Assembly (NCBI GenBank): GCA_020055645.1
Contig: CM034546.1
Coordinates: forward strand, 122,066,375-122,130,374
Length of the DNA stretch: 64,000 nucleotides
Origin: Tomocerus qinae
Lineage: Eukaryota > Arthropoda > Collembola > Entomobryomorpha > Tomoceridae
Direction: 5' to 3'
The notes beneath the pieces are model-generated. The model had not been told where the DNA came from. It ran no database searches and was given only the letters and a program-made list of their open reading frames with translations. Positions 38,347 through 50,456 of the stretch are shown here, piece by piece. Position numbers and translations under genes: made by a program. The stretch's first letter is position 1; each line of letters begins with the position of its first letter.

Positions 38347-38527
38347 ATTATTAGTATTCACATTGACTTGCAGGAAAACAAAGAGAAAATGCTGTAAATT
38401 GGATCAAAAGAGAGATTCGACGCATATCTTTGTAATTTTTTGGCGAGTACGTTATTTTACAGTTCTTTTTTGAGTAGTCATCCGTCATCAAGAATTAGCA
38501 GATATACAGTGAATTTCGGTGTTGAAA
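34389..38527. other. Spacer with an (ATT)n tract
   Basis: No supported gene over 4.1 kb. A ~20-bp tandem pair (TAAGTATATATACCTCT) sits near 37028-37068 and an (ATT)n run at 38313-38344. The last ~60 bp before 38528 should be the 5' UTR of the next gene. Confidence 0.5.
38313..38344. repeat. (ATT)n microsatellite
   Basis: About ten consecutive ATT triplets, then interrupted ATAATTATTAG. Confidence 0.9.
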
Positions 38528-39754
38528 ATGCCTCCAAAAAAACGAAGTCGCAAGAATGGAGGACCACGAGAGGAAGTTGAACCTTTTTCTACATCATCGC
38601 CTGAATTTGAAGATCTTGTCAGCACAGATGACGATATTATCAGTACTTCCATTCGCTTTACACCAGCCCAAGAAAATTTGAGGGGAAGGAACAATTCTTA
38701 CAATTTTCAAAGTGTTCCAAATCCTGTTCGTTGTACTCTGCTGTGGTCCAATATAGATAACAGGTAGTTTAATTTAAACATGGTATTACCTGTGCAAAGG
38801 TTTAATGTTGTTAACTGTTGACAAAGTTGACACTGATTAAATTTATTTATTAGTGATTCCCAAAACTTGAGTATTGCCTACAAGCCCAAAGTATTAAAGG
38901 AAGAAGCTGCAATTCTCCTCGAGGAAGATGTGATAGCGATCAACAAGGATATTACTAGACTGTTTCCGAAAAGTTCTTTCGACTGTTGTCAATTACTGAA
39001 GACTTGTTTGATCTGCGATGAAAATACGACAGCCGGAGTCAACCCGAACCAAGTCAACTTAATAGATGTCGACCTAGTACCATCATTATTAGATAGTGAG
39101 CACTTTGAAGGCACAGGAGTATTCATTTTACACCACGTACTACTTTTGGATAAAACAAGTTCACAGCAATGTGCAATCGTTTCTAAAATTATCAATGAAG
39201 CCTCACAGTACACAATTGCGAATAACTGCCGAGTCGTAATTTATATTCCCCGTTTGGAAAGATTTTGGGGGAGTTTGGACTCATCTATTAAATACGAGAT
39301 CGAAGAAATAATATTACAAGCTTCATCAAAACCAATATTAATTATTTCGACTACTTGTTGGGTTAAGGATACTTTGCCAAAGGAATTGGATAAAATTTTT
39401 AAAGGGTGTGCATCATCTCTGCATGTAATTGGATTTCCATCCCCTCAAAAAATAAGTACACTTCTTGAGAAAGTTCTTCCGGGTCATAAAATATTCAAGA
39501 TCAATGAAAATCAACACGAAATAATTAATAAAATGCTCCAAGTGATTAACGATTTTGAATTACCCCCAATATTTAACAAAGCTGTTTCTGCTGCTACTGG
39601 AAAAACTGCAAGTGTCATTTTGTCACTCTATTACGTTTTGAAGATGCACTGCGATTTACAAGAAAGGAATTGGAACCGCATGGAATTGGAATATTCTAAT
39701 ATATTGTTGTATTTTCTGTTAGGCCGTCTTAAAGATGTCATTGGATCAATGTAA
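38528..39754 (+). CDS. Small protein with ATAD2-like degenerate AAA domain
   Basis: Two exons, 38528-38763 and 38854-39754, are joined across a 90-bp GT-AG intron (codon AG|T) into 378 residues. The start MPPKKRSRK is basic and looks like a nuclear signal. Residues ~1-80 are low-complexity. Residues ~150-290 resemble the inactive second AAA domain of ATAD2/Yta7-type chromatin ATPases as I recall it: VVIYIPRLERFW (206-217), KPILIISTT (238-246), LPKELDKIF (253-261). There is no Walker A or acidic Walker B, no first AAA domain and no bromodomain. Binding without ATP hydrolysis is inference. The gene model is solid; the family call is tentative, and it may be a diverged or unrelated protein. Confidence 0.75.
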
Positions 39755-42700
39755 TCTGAAGTAAAACGAAAAAAACTTAAATAATAATTCTGGGAACTAT
39801 CCTCCCTAGCAAAACTTCATGTCAGTGAAAATAAGTATAAGAAGTGAAAATAAAATAAGTCAACAATATAAATAATAGTATTAAATTAATGTACGAAAAA
39901 TGGAATGGGACGAACGTGTTTGAAAGAGTTAAGGTGGGATTTCACCTTAATTATTGTTGATGTTGTCTCTACTAAAGTATTACAAAATTACGTAATAAAA
40001 AGGTTAAAATTATAAATTGTAGTGCAATTGTAGTGTAATATATTGTAAAGCATGATGAATGTGTTTTTTGATAGTCTACAAACATCCCACGTAGGTTACA
40101 CTGTAGAACTTTGCAAAAAATAGCAAAAAGAGATGGATCATCTGTACAGAGTATAGTAATGTGTGCAAAATAGTGTAAAATAGATGCAATTTTGACAGTT
40201 CACAAGACTGAAACAAGGAAGACGGGAAATCTTCCGGTTTATTGGGTGTTATATTTTGTTAAAGCTGATACATTGATATTCCAAATACGACAGTAAGTAG
40301 TGTTAGCCAAACTTAGTGGCTGCATGTCAACAAAGTAGTGGTTTGTGTACAATATAGTGACAGAGTGAGAGCAAGAGGCAGTTTTGTTATTCTTTCGGGT
40401 TCCTTCTCGATTCGTTTCAGTTGTTCTGCTCTTTCCGCATTAGTTTAGGCTTTCTTGCAGTTCAAGCAGACACTCAGTCTTCCTCAATCCTCTGCTGTGC
40501 AAACATCCACAAAATCCTCGCTCTCCTTTTTCCTCACTCCAAATACCTTACAACGTCTTATATTATACATTTTCAGATTCTATTTACCCCCAAAGTATAA
40601 CTATACCTTAAACAAAGAATATCTCTATAGATTTACAACGGATCAAATTTTTTTTATTTTTGTAGAATCCGTTCAACTTTTGTGTTATTTCTCATATACA
40701 CAGAGACGTGTTTATAATTAGACATGTGTCACAACCCTAGCTGGTGGTAATAGTTCTTTGTTTTCACTGCTACTCATCAGTGTCCGTGTCTGTACACAAT
40801 ACAAGCCTCGTTAACAAACTTTTTGGCTAACAACCTTAAAGAAAACAGGAAGGAATCGCTCTGCTGGCTTCTTCCTCTTCATGCTTTTACTTCTCAGAAA
40901 TTGGACAAGACATGAAGCAAATTGTCTATAGGTACATAAAAGAAAGTGAACTGTCTCAATCAAGTCAAGTGAAACTGATCCTTAATGAATTCCTGAGTTA
41001 AGATCAACTAATGTGCCACATTGTAATAAGACACTTATTTTTCCTGGAGACCAAGTCACAAATGTTATAAAACCGGATAAATTACGTACAGCGACTTAAC
41101 ACAAGGTATATTGCCTCATTTAGCATCTGTTTACTAATGACTAAATGGTAATTCAATTAGTTTAAACTGAAAATAGCTCGTTCACGTACTGAAAGATTGA
41201 ATCGTACTGAAATCCCAAGTTACCCCAAACCATACAGATTAGCTTGGCATGTGTGTTTGTGGTTTTAGTTGATGCATGATACTACTTTATTTATGTACAT
41301 ACTTACACTGACTGATTACCGTAGAATATTGACATAAAGCCAAAATTCCTGTCTCTATTTCTCATTTGAAAGACTTCCAATTTTCCTAAGTAAAAGCATC
41401 TTCATTTCTAAGGATGATATATAGTTGCGTCCAAATGCGAAATGCTAAGTATAAAATAGAATAAAAGTACTTTTAATATTTCGCCGGAATATTTGGTAGT
41501 AGAATACCCAATTCAAGCCATTGCTAGAGTTTTAAAATTTTAAATTGAGACAGTAGTTATGTCATAATTATTATGTACTCCTAGCTAGTCCTACATAAAA
41601 TAGTGTAATTATATCTAAATAGTAGATGCTAATTATCATGCTTAAAACAAGCGTTCTTTCGATCAATACAGAAATCTACACCTCGGGCTGCTACGGATGA
41701 GAGATTCTGTAATTTACAGACTTATAAAACCTTTTAGTCTAAATTGTTTTCTCATTTACACTTTGTTACTCTATATGTTTCGTATTTTACTAACTTTTGC
41801 AAAGCCAAATAACTTCATTTTAGCTGTACTTGGTTGTACTACGTGTAAAACGTGTACTAGTTACTCTACTACAAGCCTCCAAGTTATGCGTGGGCTGCGC
41901 GGGTGTCCCTAATTTAATTGTACTCGTTCTCTAATGCACGAAAATGAAATCCACTCTGCTACAATTGTAGAGGTGACTGTGATCTGATGTTAGATAAGGA
42001 GAACAGTCCACTATAAATCTATTTATTCAGCTATATCTATTTATTCTTGTAAATATAAAAGATTCTCATCAATACGTACACAGCAAGTTAAAGTACCTAC
42101 ATGCTAAAGTATTTTATGAAGGTATGTATTAACAATGTTGGTAGTAGGAAGAATAATATCATATACAAAATGATACATAGAGTGAAAGATCAGGGGAAAA
42201 TATAAATCAGTAATATCACATTCAGTGTTACAATTTCATTAAAACGCTGGGATTGGAGAGGAGTAGATGTAAAAGAACATTTTTGTCAAAGTAAATATTT
42301 ACGTGATAAGTTCCTTCTTATTGTGACGTCTGGGGACGAATAGTTATGATAGAAAGTAACAATAATATATCAATAATGTTTATCAATGTCAATTTTTGTG
42401 ACAATGTTTTGTTTTTGCGTATTGTAGTATGCACAGCAGTAGTGGATCACAGAATTATTTTTTGTGATAAATTGTTTTTCTATTTCGAGTCCATGTTATT
42501 CAACACGTGTCAAATTGATTTATATAGAACGAATGTGATTTATGTAAGAGAGATCTGCATTTTCATTGCCATTCTACATCAATATTAGTCCATATGGACG
42601 GATTATACAGAATACAGACGAATAATAGTAAACACAATTATAGAACACAGCTACGCTTATCACTTGCAATTTCAGCACTCAAAATAAATAATACAGATGC

Positions 42701-42957
42701 AATACAAAAGGTAATTAGAAGGCTAGACTTCGGCTAGTCTCAGATTTTGACCCAATTAGTAAATGAAGTAAATATGAAATCCAAGTGCAACCAACTATAA
42801 AATTGTTCCACATGTTTTCGAAAATTGAATTAAAATTGCCTTAGGATTAAATGTGTAGATTGTAGAGTACGAAAGTAACTATTGATAATACTAGGGGAAG
42901 TAAATAAATAGGAGCTGCAGTATTTTGAAGATGGAAACTCTAGATGATAATGTATTA
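39755..42957. other. Spacer
   Basis: No supported gene. The frames at 40455-40721, 41697-41912 and 42346-42588 match no family I know and lack splice context. Confidence 0.5.
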
Positions 42958-43200
42958 TTTATAGTAGTAGTAGGGTTTTATTTGCGCTTCCAGCGGGCTG
43001 TCGCCCATCACACAAAATAATACATGTTACAGATATTCAAATTCATATGCCAATTATTACAAACACATTACAATAATCCAAGTATTCACTGTATTACAAC
43101 TAACCAACAGCCAAAAATAGGTATAGCCTCACATAATGACAGAAACCTGCACCGCTAACAGTCATAGACATGGGACAGGGAAGCACCGTCCTAGGGAAAT
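42958..43200 (-). mobile_element. Possible 3' end of a non-LTR retrotransposon
   Basis: On the minus strand, GATGGGCGACAGCCCGCTGG is followed by AAGCGCAAATAAAACC and a (TAC/TACTA)n triplet tail ending near 42958. A GC-richer 3' UTR ending in a short microsatellite tail is common for CR1/Jockey-like elements. No coding remnant is certain and the left limit is a guess. Confidence 0.35.
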
Positions 43201-43954
43201 CTTTAATTATACCACCAGTACACAAGAGAAAACCTAAAGCTCAGTTAGTACCAGAAATACATAAGATCAAGTAATATGCATAGATAGGTATATGTAAATA
43301 ACCTTAATACAGAAGTTACGCCTATACTCACGCATAAGCGGGTTCCAGAGTAGCTTTATGGAGTATTATTTATATAAACATTTCTAACATTTGAAACATA
43401 AACAAAGACTTTTTAGGATTCTAAGAATTTAATTTTACTTCTACATAGCCTTGCTGGAGAGAGCAGTTTTATTAGCCTTCAATTTTGTGCCTTAACAAGT
43501 GCAAGTTTCAGGGTCTATTTTTAATCATTTTGAAAATCAAATTATAGCTTGAAATGAATCCATCCTATTAATATACTCTACATTACAGTGAAATATTACA
43601 CTAGTACATACAGATAAACAAGAACCATGCAAACAAGCCCTATCCGCACATAATTATGCAAGCTATGTGCTCTATTTATAAGTTTTGACTTTGTGACTAA
43701 TGCAGTCATGCAATATTATGCTGGTATGGTGTTGCAATATAATGATCCAATGTGATTACTAAATAATAATTAGTAGTCTCATTACATTGTTACACTATAA
43801 CCTCTAATCTAATTACATCCTCATCACGAATAACAGCTAATTATACATTTGACTCACATTCAAGTTTGAAATGACGGATCTTATATTTTCTTGATTAGTT
43901 CAGTTTTAAAATAGAAACGATTTTATATTTTGTGTTAAATGTTAAATGGTTAAC

Positions 43955-43988
43955 TTGCCGATTGATTTTTCTATTCTTCAATCGGCAA
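43955..43988. repeat. Perfect 11-bp hairpin
   Basis: TTGCCGATTGA and TCAATCGGCAA are perfect reverse complements with a 12-base pyrimidine-rich loop. No adjacent gene explains it. Confidence 0.7.
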
Positions 43989-44056
43989 TCCCAACTTAAC
44001 CTTACCGTACACAAGTAAGTAAGACACCAAAGCTGTAGCATTGTGCAAGATGATCG

Positions 44057-44388
44057 TACATCACTACTATAGTATAATCGTCTTGTAAGAGCGGCGCAGT
44101 GATAAATAAGGTATATATCATCGTGTGTTAATTTGCCACTCTGATAACGCAGCTAAGCAGAACCAAATCTTAAACTTTGCCTAAATGTGGCAAATCTCAA
44201 CCAGGCCTTTATATTTCATAACAAAGCAGTTCGTGCATTCTGTATGCAAATATTTCCTGATTTCAGTAGTGTGATTAAGATTCCTATTATTTAATGTGCG
44301 GGAAAATTTAAATTTGGGCCATTGACATTTGCCCCAATATACACACTAGCTTTATTATAACAGAACCTAGGTCCTGTGACCGGCTAGT
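44057..44388 (+). repeat. Dispersed repeat, copy 1 (332 bp)
   Basis: Shares with 63116-63606, in the same order, TACATCACTACTA, ATAATCGTCTTGT, ATTTCATAACAAAGCAGTTC, TTCTGTATGCAAATATTTCC, ATACACACTAGCTTTATT and CCTAGGTCCTGTGAC.GGCTAGT. This copy lacks the middle ~150 bp. No coding potential; probably a non-autonomous transposon of unknown type. Confidence 0.8.
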
Positions 44389-45420
44389 AAAACGATAATT
44401 GATGGAAATTCATGCCCAAAATGACGCACAATGTGAATGTCAACTTTTCTTGGGAAGAGGCGATAGAAAAATATGTTTGACCACGATATCCGGGAAATCT
44501 CGGAGTTCATATAAAGTTGTGGTTATAAGTCCTTGGAATAAGAATAGCACAACTTGGTAATTATTGACATTTTTTGCAAGTAAATATATAAGTACATCAA
44601 GTTGTTATATTTACTTTGGTACTGTCTGTGGCGAACAAATGTTCCTTTTCTCTCTTGCTTCAGTATTATTTATGTACATGTAGGTCACAAACAATAAAAT
44701 TGTCTGTACAGTAAAGACTTAAGTGATAAAAGTAAACTACAACCCAAGGAATTCTAATCTTAAACTGCGGGATGGACAATGATGGTTGTATTTGCGGAGA
44801 ACTTACAACATTGGCCAATTTACTTTAATGGAATCCACATTTGTTAGACTGGTGGATGGTTTGTGATTGTTTGAAGAAACTAGAGAATGACAAAATTTCA
44901 CAAAGGCAGAAAAGGTTAAGTTAAAAGGTTTGTCTTTATCGTCATTGCCTTTACTTCTGTTGTTCTCCAATCCTTTCCTGTGAAGTATTTTTCTGTTTAC
45001 TCTTATCAATAGTGACCAACTCTGTCCTGTTAGCTAAGGACTGCAACGTTTATTACACTATCTGTATCAAGGTTTGCACTAAAGCACTGATCTATCGTAA
45101 TATAACTCAAACCAGAAAGGAAACTTGACTCGAATGTTCTAATAATAATTTTCTTTGTACTTTCTTATCTACAAACTTTGGCCATTTAGTCACCACTACC
45201 AACTCCACTTCCATCAAATTGGGCTAGCTAGTGCTTCACCATTCCACACAGTCATTTCACTTGACTAGGCTGAAAATAGAATAAAATGAAACTCCTTTCC
45301 TACAGAACAACAATTTCACACAGTTGTAATTTCAGCATTGCAATTCACCTCTATTTAAGTGAAATCAATATTTATAGCATATGAATTGCAAATTGTTGCT
45401 CTAAATAATATGCAGATTAT
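44389..45420. other. Spacer
   Basis: Nothing recognised. The minus frame 44803-45009 is unsupported. Confidence 0.5.
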
Positions 45421-46290
45421 CGTCCTCTTTCGCCCTCTCGTTCTCTATCCTCCTCTTTCGTCCTCTCGTTCTCTATCCTCCTCTTTCGTCCTCTCGTTCT
45501 CTATCCTCCTCTTTCTTCCTCTCGTTCTCTATCCTCCTCTTTCGTCCTCTCGTTCTCTATCCTCCTCTTTCGTCCTCTCGTTCTCTATCCTCCTCTTTCT
45601 TCCTCTCCTTCTCTATCCTCCTCTTTCGTCCTCTCGTTCTCTATCCTCCTCTTTCGTCCTCTCGTTCTCTATCCTCCTCTTTCTTCCTCTCGTTCTCTAT
45701 CCTCCTCTTTCGTCCTCTCGTTCTCTATCCTCCTCTTTCGTCCTCTCGTTCTCTATCCTCCTCTTTCGTCCTCTCGTTCTCTATCCTCCTCTTTCGTCCT
45801 CTCGTTCTCTATCGTCCTCTTTCGTCCTCTCGTTCTCTATCGTCCTCTTTCGTCCTCTCGTTCTCTATCCTCCTCTCGTTCTCTATCCTCCTCTTTCTTC
45901 CTCTCGTTCTCTATCCTCCTCTTTCGTCCTCTCGTTCTCTATCCTCCTCTTTCTTCCTCTCGTTCTCTATCCTCCTCTTTCGTCCTCTAGTTCTCTATCC
46001 TCCTCTTTCGTCCTCTCGTTCTCTATCCTCCTCTTTCGTCCTCTCGTTCTCTATCCTCCTCTCGTTCTCTATCCTCCTCTTTCTTCCTCTCGTTCTCTAT
46101 CCTCCTCTTTCGTCCTCTCTTTCTCTATCCTCCTCTTTCTTCCTCTCGTTCTCTATCCTCCTCTTTCGTCCTCTCGTTCTCTATCCTCCTCTTTCTTCCT
46201 CTCGTTCTCTATCCTCCTCTTTCGTCCTCTCGTTCTCTATCCTCCTCTTTCTTCCTCTCGTTCTCTATCCTCCTCTTTTGTCCTCTCGTT
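45421..46290. repeat. 28-bp polypyrimidine minisatellite, about 31 units
   Basis: The unit is made of CCTCTTTCGT, CCTCTCGTT and CTCTATCCT. Single-base variants (CGTCC/CTTCC) alternate and a few units lack one sub-block. The strand is almost pure C/T apart from one G and one A per unit. Because 28 is not a multiple of three, an accidental 325-codon frame with a 28-residue period stays open across it; it is not a gene. Confidence 0.95.
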
Positions 46291-46305
46291 CACTTTTTCG
46301 CCCAC

Positions 46306-46498
46306 TCGTCCTCTAAGGTCCTCTAAGGTTCTATAAGGTCCTCTAACGTCATCTAACGTCCTCTAAGGTCCTAGAACGCCCTCTAATGTCCTCTAAGGTC
46401 AAGGTCCTCTACCGTTCTCTAAGGTCCTAGAACGTCCTCTAAGGTCCTTGAACGTCCTCTAAGGTGTCCTTGAACGTCCTCTAATGTCCTCTATCGAC
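46306..46498. repeat. 10-bp minisatellite CCTCTAAGGT, degenerate
   Basis: About 18 units of CCTCTAAGGT, CCTCTAACGT, CCTTGAACGT and similar directly follow the 28-bp array. They match its first sub-block in length and consensus. Confidence 0.9.
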
Positions 46499-47517
46499 AC
46501 AGATTAATTGTCATGAAACGCTGTAGACAACTTGTGATGCAAACTAATAGCCAAATCTAATAAATTGTATGCTATTCACTGAAAAGCATGAACTAGTATA
46601 GTGGTAACCAAATGAAATATATTTATGTGAGAATTCATGCATCTCAATATAGGATAAATATAGTCCTATGCATGCAGTTGTAGTTGAAAGAAGAGATAGA
46701 ATATTAGGTTTAGTAGTGCATGAGAATTATCGAATGATGACTGCATAGACTGCATTGGACGTTTTGAGACCTACTGAAACTGAATAATAAGTAGTTCTCA
46801 AGAAAAGATAAATTAATTATATTTGCAAGAATAGGAAATTAAAAAGTGTAAAAAATTCTTTATTCCCTGCAGCCAGCATTTATTGCCTTAATTTAATTTC
46901 ATCAGAAAGCATGAGCGTAATAGTATTTTCTCTGGACAAATGGACTAGAAAACAGATGTACAATGTATTCAGTTGTATAAGATTTTATTGAAAACTGAAA
47001 CAGTAAGATAGACTCCGGATTTGAGATATTGTTTTCAGAAAGCATATGAAATTATTGATTTTGACTTAACTGAGACAATATTACAGCTATCGCAATGATA
47101 TTACGTGAGTTGGTTTACTTTACTTGACTAGTGTAGATGTAACCAATCTACAACTTGAGACTACCTTTTCTAGCAGTAATACTACGTCTGTCGGAAGACA
47201 CTTAAGAGCGTCTTTATCGATTTTTTACGTACTTTATTAATGTTTAGTGATGCTTAGTTAGACTAAGGATTGTGCATGATTTTTAGTAGTGTAAAGAAGA
47301 AAGGAAGATGAAAGCTACAACGGCAGTCACGGTACATAAACTACGGAAGTCTTCTGAAATCTGTTTAAGTAAAATAACATTACTTTAAGGAAGTCAAGTT
47401 TCCGTCACAAATTCACAATACATTTCTTTCGGAGAAAGGACGGAGTCATTACTAAAGATACTTTCAGCTTTCTCTGAGATTTTCTTCCTTTTGCTTTAGA
47501 TCCAGCTATATGAGTCG
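46499..47517. other. Spacer
   Basis: No recognisable gene or repeat. Confidence 0.5.
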
Positions 47518-47816
47518 CGGGTTGAAGTAAGGCAGTGGTTGCACATTTAACAAATCGAGCAATAAAATACACGGGGCATACCATGACCCGCTTTCGAGGG
47601 ACCTAACCTAACAATAACGTTGATAGGTATTCGGGCTGAAGTAAAGCTGAGGGAAAAATTTTAAACATCGAGCCATGAATTACACAGGGGATACCAATAC
47701 TCACTTTCGGGGCACCTAACCTAACCTAATTAAGACAATAACATTGATAGGTTAGGATTTACCCTCTGCTTTACTCGAGCCGGGATTTGTGTAACTACTG
47801 CCTTACTTCAACCGAG
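47518..47816. mobile_element. Nested terminal-inverted-repeat element, ~300 bp
   Basis: The outer ends CGGGTTGAAGTAAGGCAGTG (47518) and its reverse complement CACTGCCTTACTTCAACC-like (47790-47816) form a ~30-bp TIR. A related inner pair, CGGGCTGAAGTAAAGCTGAG (47632) and CTCTGCTTTACTCGAGCC (47763-47780), is nested within it. Between them lies a diverged direct repeat with ACACGGGGCATACC / ACACAGGGGATACC and ACCTAACCTAA. No coding potential. Confidence 0.7.
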
Positions 47817-50456
47817 TTAAGTTACTAGGTACTGAAACAATAGACCACAGGCAGGCAGGATTACACACAACCTTTCTCATTTCTCTTTGCTTTCTCTTTC
47901 ACACGAATCTTTTGGAGTGCAACATGGTATTTAAACAAAAGCTCAACTCAGTCACATTCATTAATTCACTGACACAAATACTGAATATAGTAGGATATAT
48001 ATGCATGCACGTGGAAAAGTAAAATAGGGTGCTGAATGATGTATGGTCTATTTGGGTGTCTGGATACATAGAAAATGTTGTAAAAGGGAAGCCCTTGACT
48101 TTCACTTCCTTCTGGCTACTTTCCACTGAATTATCCTCTTAGCTATATTTATTGGTCTATGCTTGGTTGGTTTATTCTAAAACTATAACTCAACAACATG
48201 AAAGGAAGGTAACAATTAAACCTCCCCACCATTCCAGAACTCTTTCTGCATTAATTATTATGAACTAGAAATCTGTTTCGTTGAATCTACTATATTGAGG
48301 TATTCCATGGTCACAAAGTCACAACAAATAGATATAATTTACGCATAGGTGATTTTCTTTGATCTTGCTAACGGCATTTGCACTGTCGGAATATTCAAAC
48401 AACATTCTACCTTACTTTTACGTAGGTGGATATTTGTCAGTCAACGGGGAATGAAGACTCGTGGGTATTAATAATATTCTACTAAATGGTGATGAATCCT
48501 GCCTACACAAAATGATGATTAAGTTACTCTCATTTACATAAATTGATATTCTACCTTTACTTACAAAGTCTTGAAGAAAATTAAATCGTGCAGACCTTGG
48601 AAATTGTGTTCCTACATAATAGTTGCACTATTGTGGAAAACAACTGTACAGCGATATGTATAGACAAACTCAACTGAGATTATTTGTAGCTCTTACACAG
48701 TATGTGATCATAATGTGCATGAATTTTAGGTAAGATAAATGGACTTCTTCCGCATCAACAAATCTCAGTACATGAATAAATAATGTTCACTCTAAGTATT
48801 ACAGATTCCAATAATCCATGCATACACATAATGCACTTAAAATAACTACTAAGTAATTAATTTTCGTTACCGATTACCTCCACACTATTTTAATCTGTAT
48901 CACTTACACTACTGACGCATTGTCGTGATCAGCTCTGTAGGGCATGCAGAAATGGTGTAATTTGGGATTTTGTAACTGCAAATTAATTCTGTAGTTAATT
49001 TGTTTTTGGCAAAAAGATCATTCGTCAGTTGTTTACTATTTTGTAGTAAAAGTACAACTACCTATTAATTAATATATATTTTGTTGAGGATAAGTCATAA
49101 CTCTATAACGAAAATGCATCTGTATAGCTGCTGCACGATACCTAAGCAATTATCTATCTAAAAGCCACTATTGTCTGTCAGAAAACTTGTTTACACTACA
49201 GAAATGAAATGACGTAGATGCGTTTTGTTCTAGGAAAGTCGATATGAGTATATTTAAATTATTTTCGAGTTGATTGTCATAATTGTTTTGAAAGATAGGT
49301 ACACAAGTAACTAGATAGTACATCTGACATCTGATCAGTATTCCATATTAAGGGATCTTTGACGGAACGTCTACCTGTTCCTCGAACATACCAAAATGTG
49401 ATGCATAGCAATTCTCAGAATTGAACGCTGCCCAAGGAGTTAAATAAAAAATAATGTAAACCAGCAAGACTGGAATGGTGCTTGTGCTTTACAAGCGTTA
49501 AAAGACGTGAATTTTTTGTTACACTGTTAATGCTTGTAGTACTAAGAAAATCGTGGTCTGAGTTTGTTTAATATTTTACTAGTGCTAATCCACGGGTAAA
49601 CAAACGATCGTGTTCCGTGTGTACAATATAAGTACAATAGTATTATCAGTATTAGCTAAAAGGCTATTTATTTTCTTTTCTGCTTTTAGTGTTACAACGT
49701 AAATATTTACTGCAATCGTCATCACATTATCCGAGAAAAGCTGGTACTAATTCTCGGACAATGAAATGCCATTTACAGCTGATTGGAATTTCGTTAATAA
49801 GAGTTGAAACAGGCTTTAAAGGAATAAAGATGTAGGATGCCAATGTCAGGTAGGAGGATGTTCATCATTGTCATGAACAAAGGAGCTGATGAAATATCTT
49901 TTGAGAGGCAGTATTCATTTCTTTTGTAGAAATTGCCAATCTCACTAAAATCTCTTGCTCTAGTATTGAAGAAAATACTTATTTTTGAGTTCCTACGTAA
50001 GTACTTGTCTATATTTAGAAAATACAGATATAAATAATAGGCTATCCATTTCACATTAGGATTGACCAATTGTATTAGTTGAAAGTCTTTCTCTAATTAT
50101 CATATTGCATGTCTCATGTCTTTCTAATTTCTCTAGGGTATCTCAAAATCCTTTGTTTCCACTCTGCTTACTGACGAAAGAGATACTGGAGCTACTCTGA
50201 ACAGTGAAGTCATCCAGATCGTATTTTGGAAGCCATAAAGATAGTCCTGATTTGTTTACTTGGTTGGGAGGTGATTATTTGGGAGAACATAAAAAACTGC
50301 AGCTGTGGCAGATATAAACTTTGATGAGATGCTCTCCATCCACGGATAACAAAGTGTATAGTTCAGTGCAAGCCAAGCAAAAGTCAAGTCAACAAATCAG
50401 CAGAGTTTTCCGACTGACATCTCATACCAGAGCAACAGCTACCACAACTACTCACT
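47817..50456. other. Spacer and probable 5' UTR/promoter of the LRR gene
   Basis: No supported gene. TATAAA (50313) and an initiator-like TCAGT (50363) lie upstream of the start at 50457 but are about 50 bp apart, wider than usual. The transcription start is therefore unresolved. Confidence 0.4.

Noticed and set aside
45359-46336. 325-codon open frame, plus strand
   Set aside because: It is the 28-bp minisatellite read in frame. The 28-residue period follows from 28 x 3 bases and there is no other coding sign.
47604-47752. ACCTAACCTAA motifs as an interstitial telomere
   Set aside because: Only two to three units at each place; better explained as part of the repeat element.
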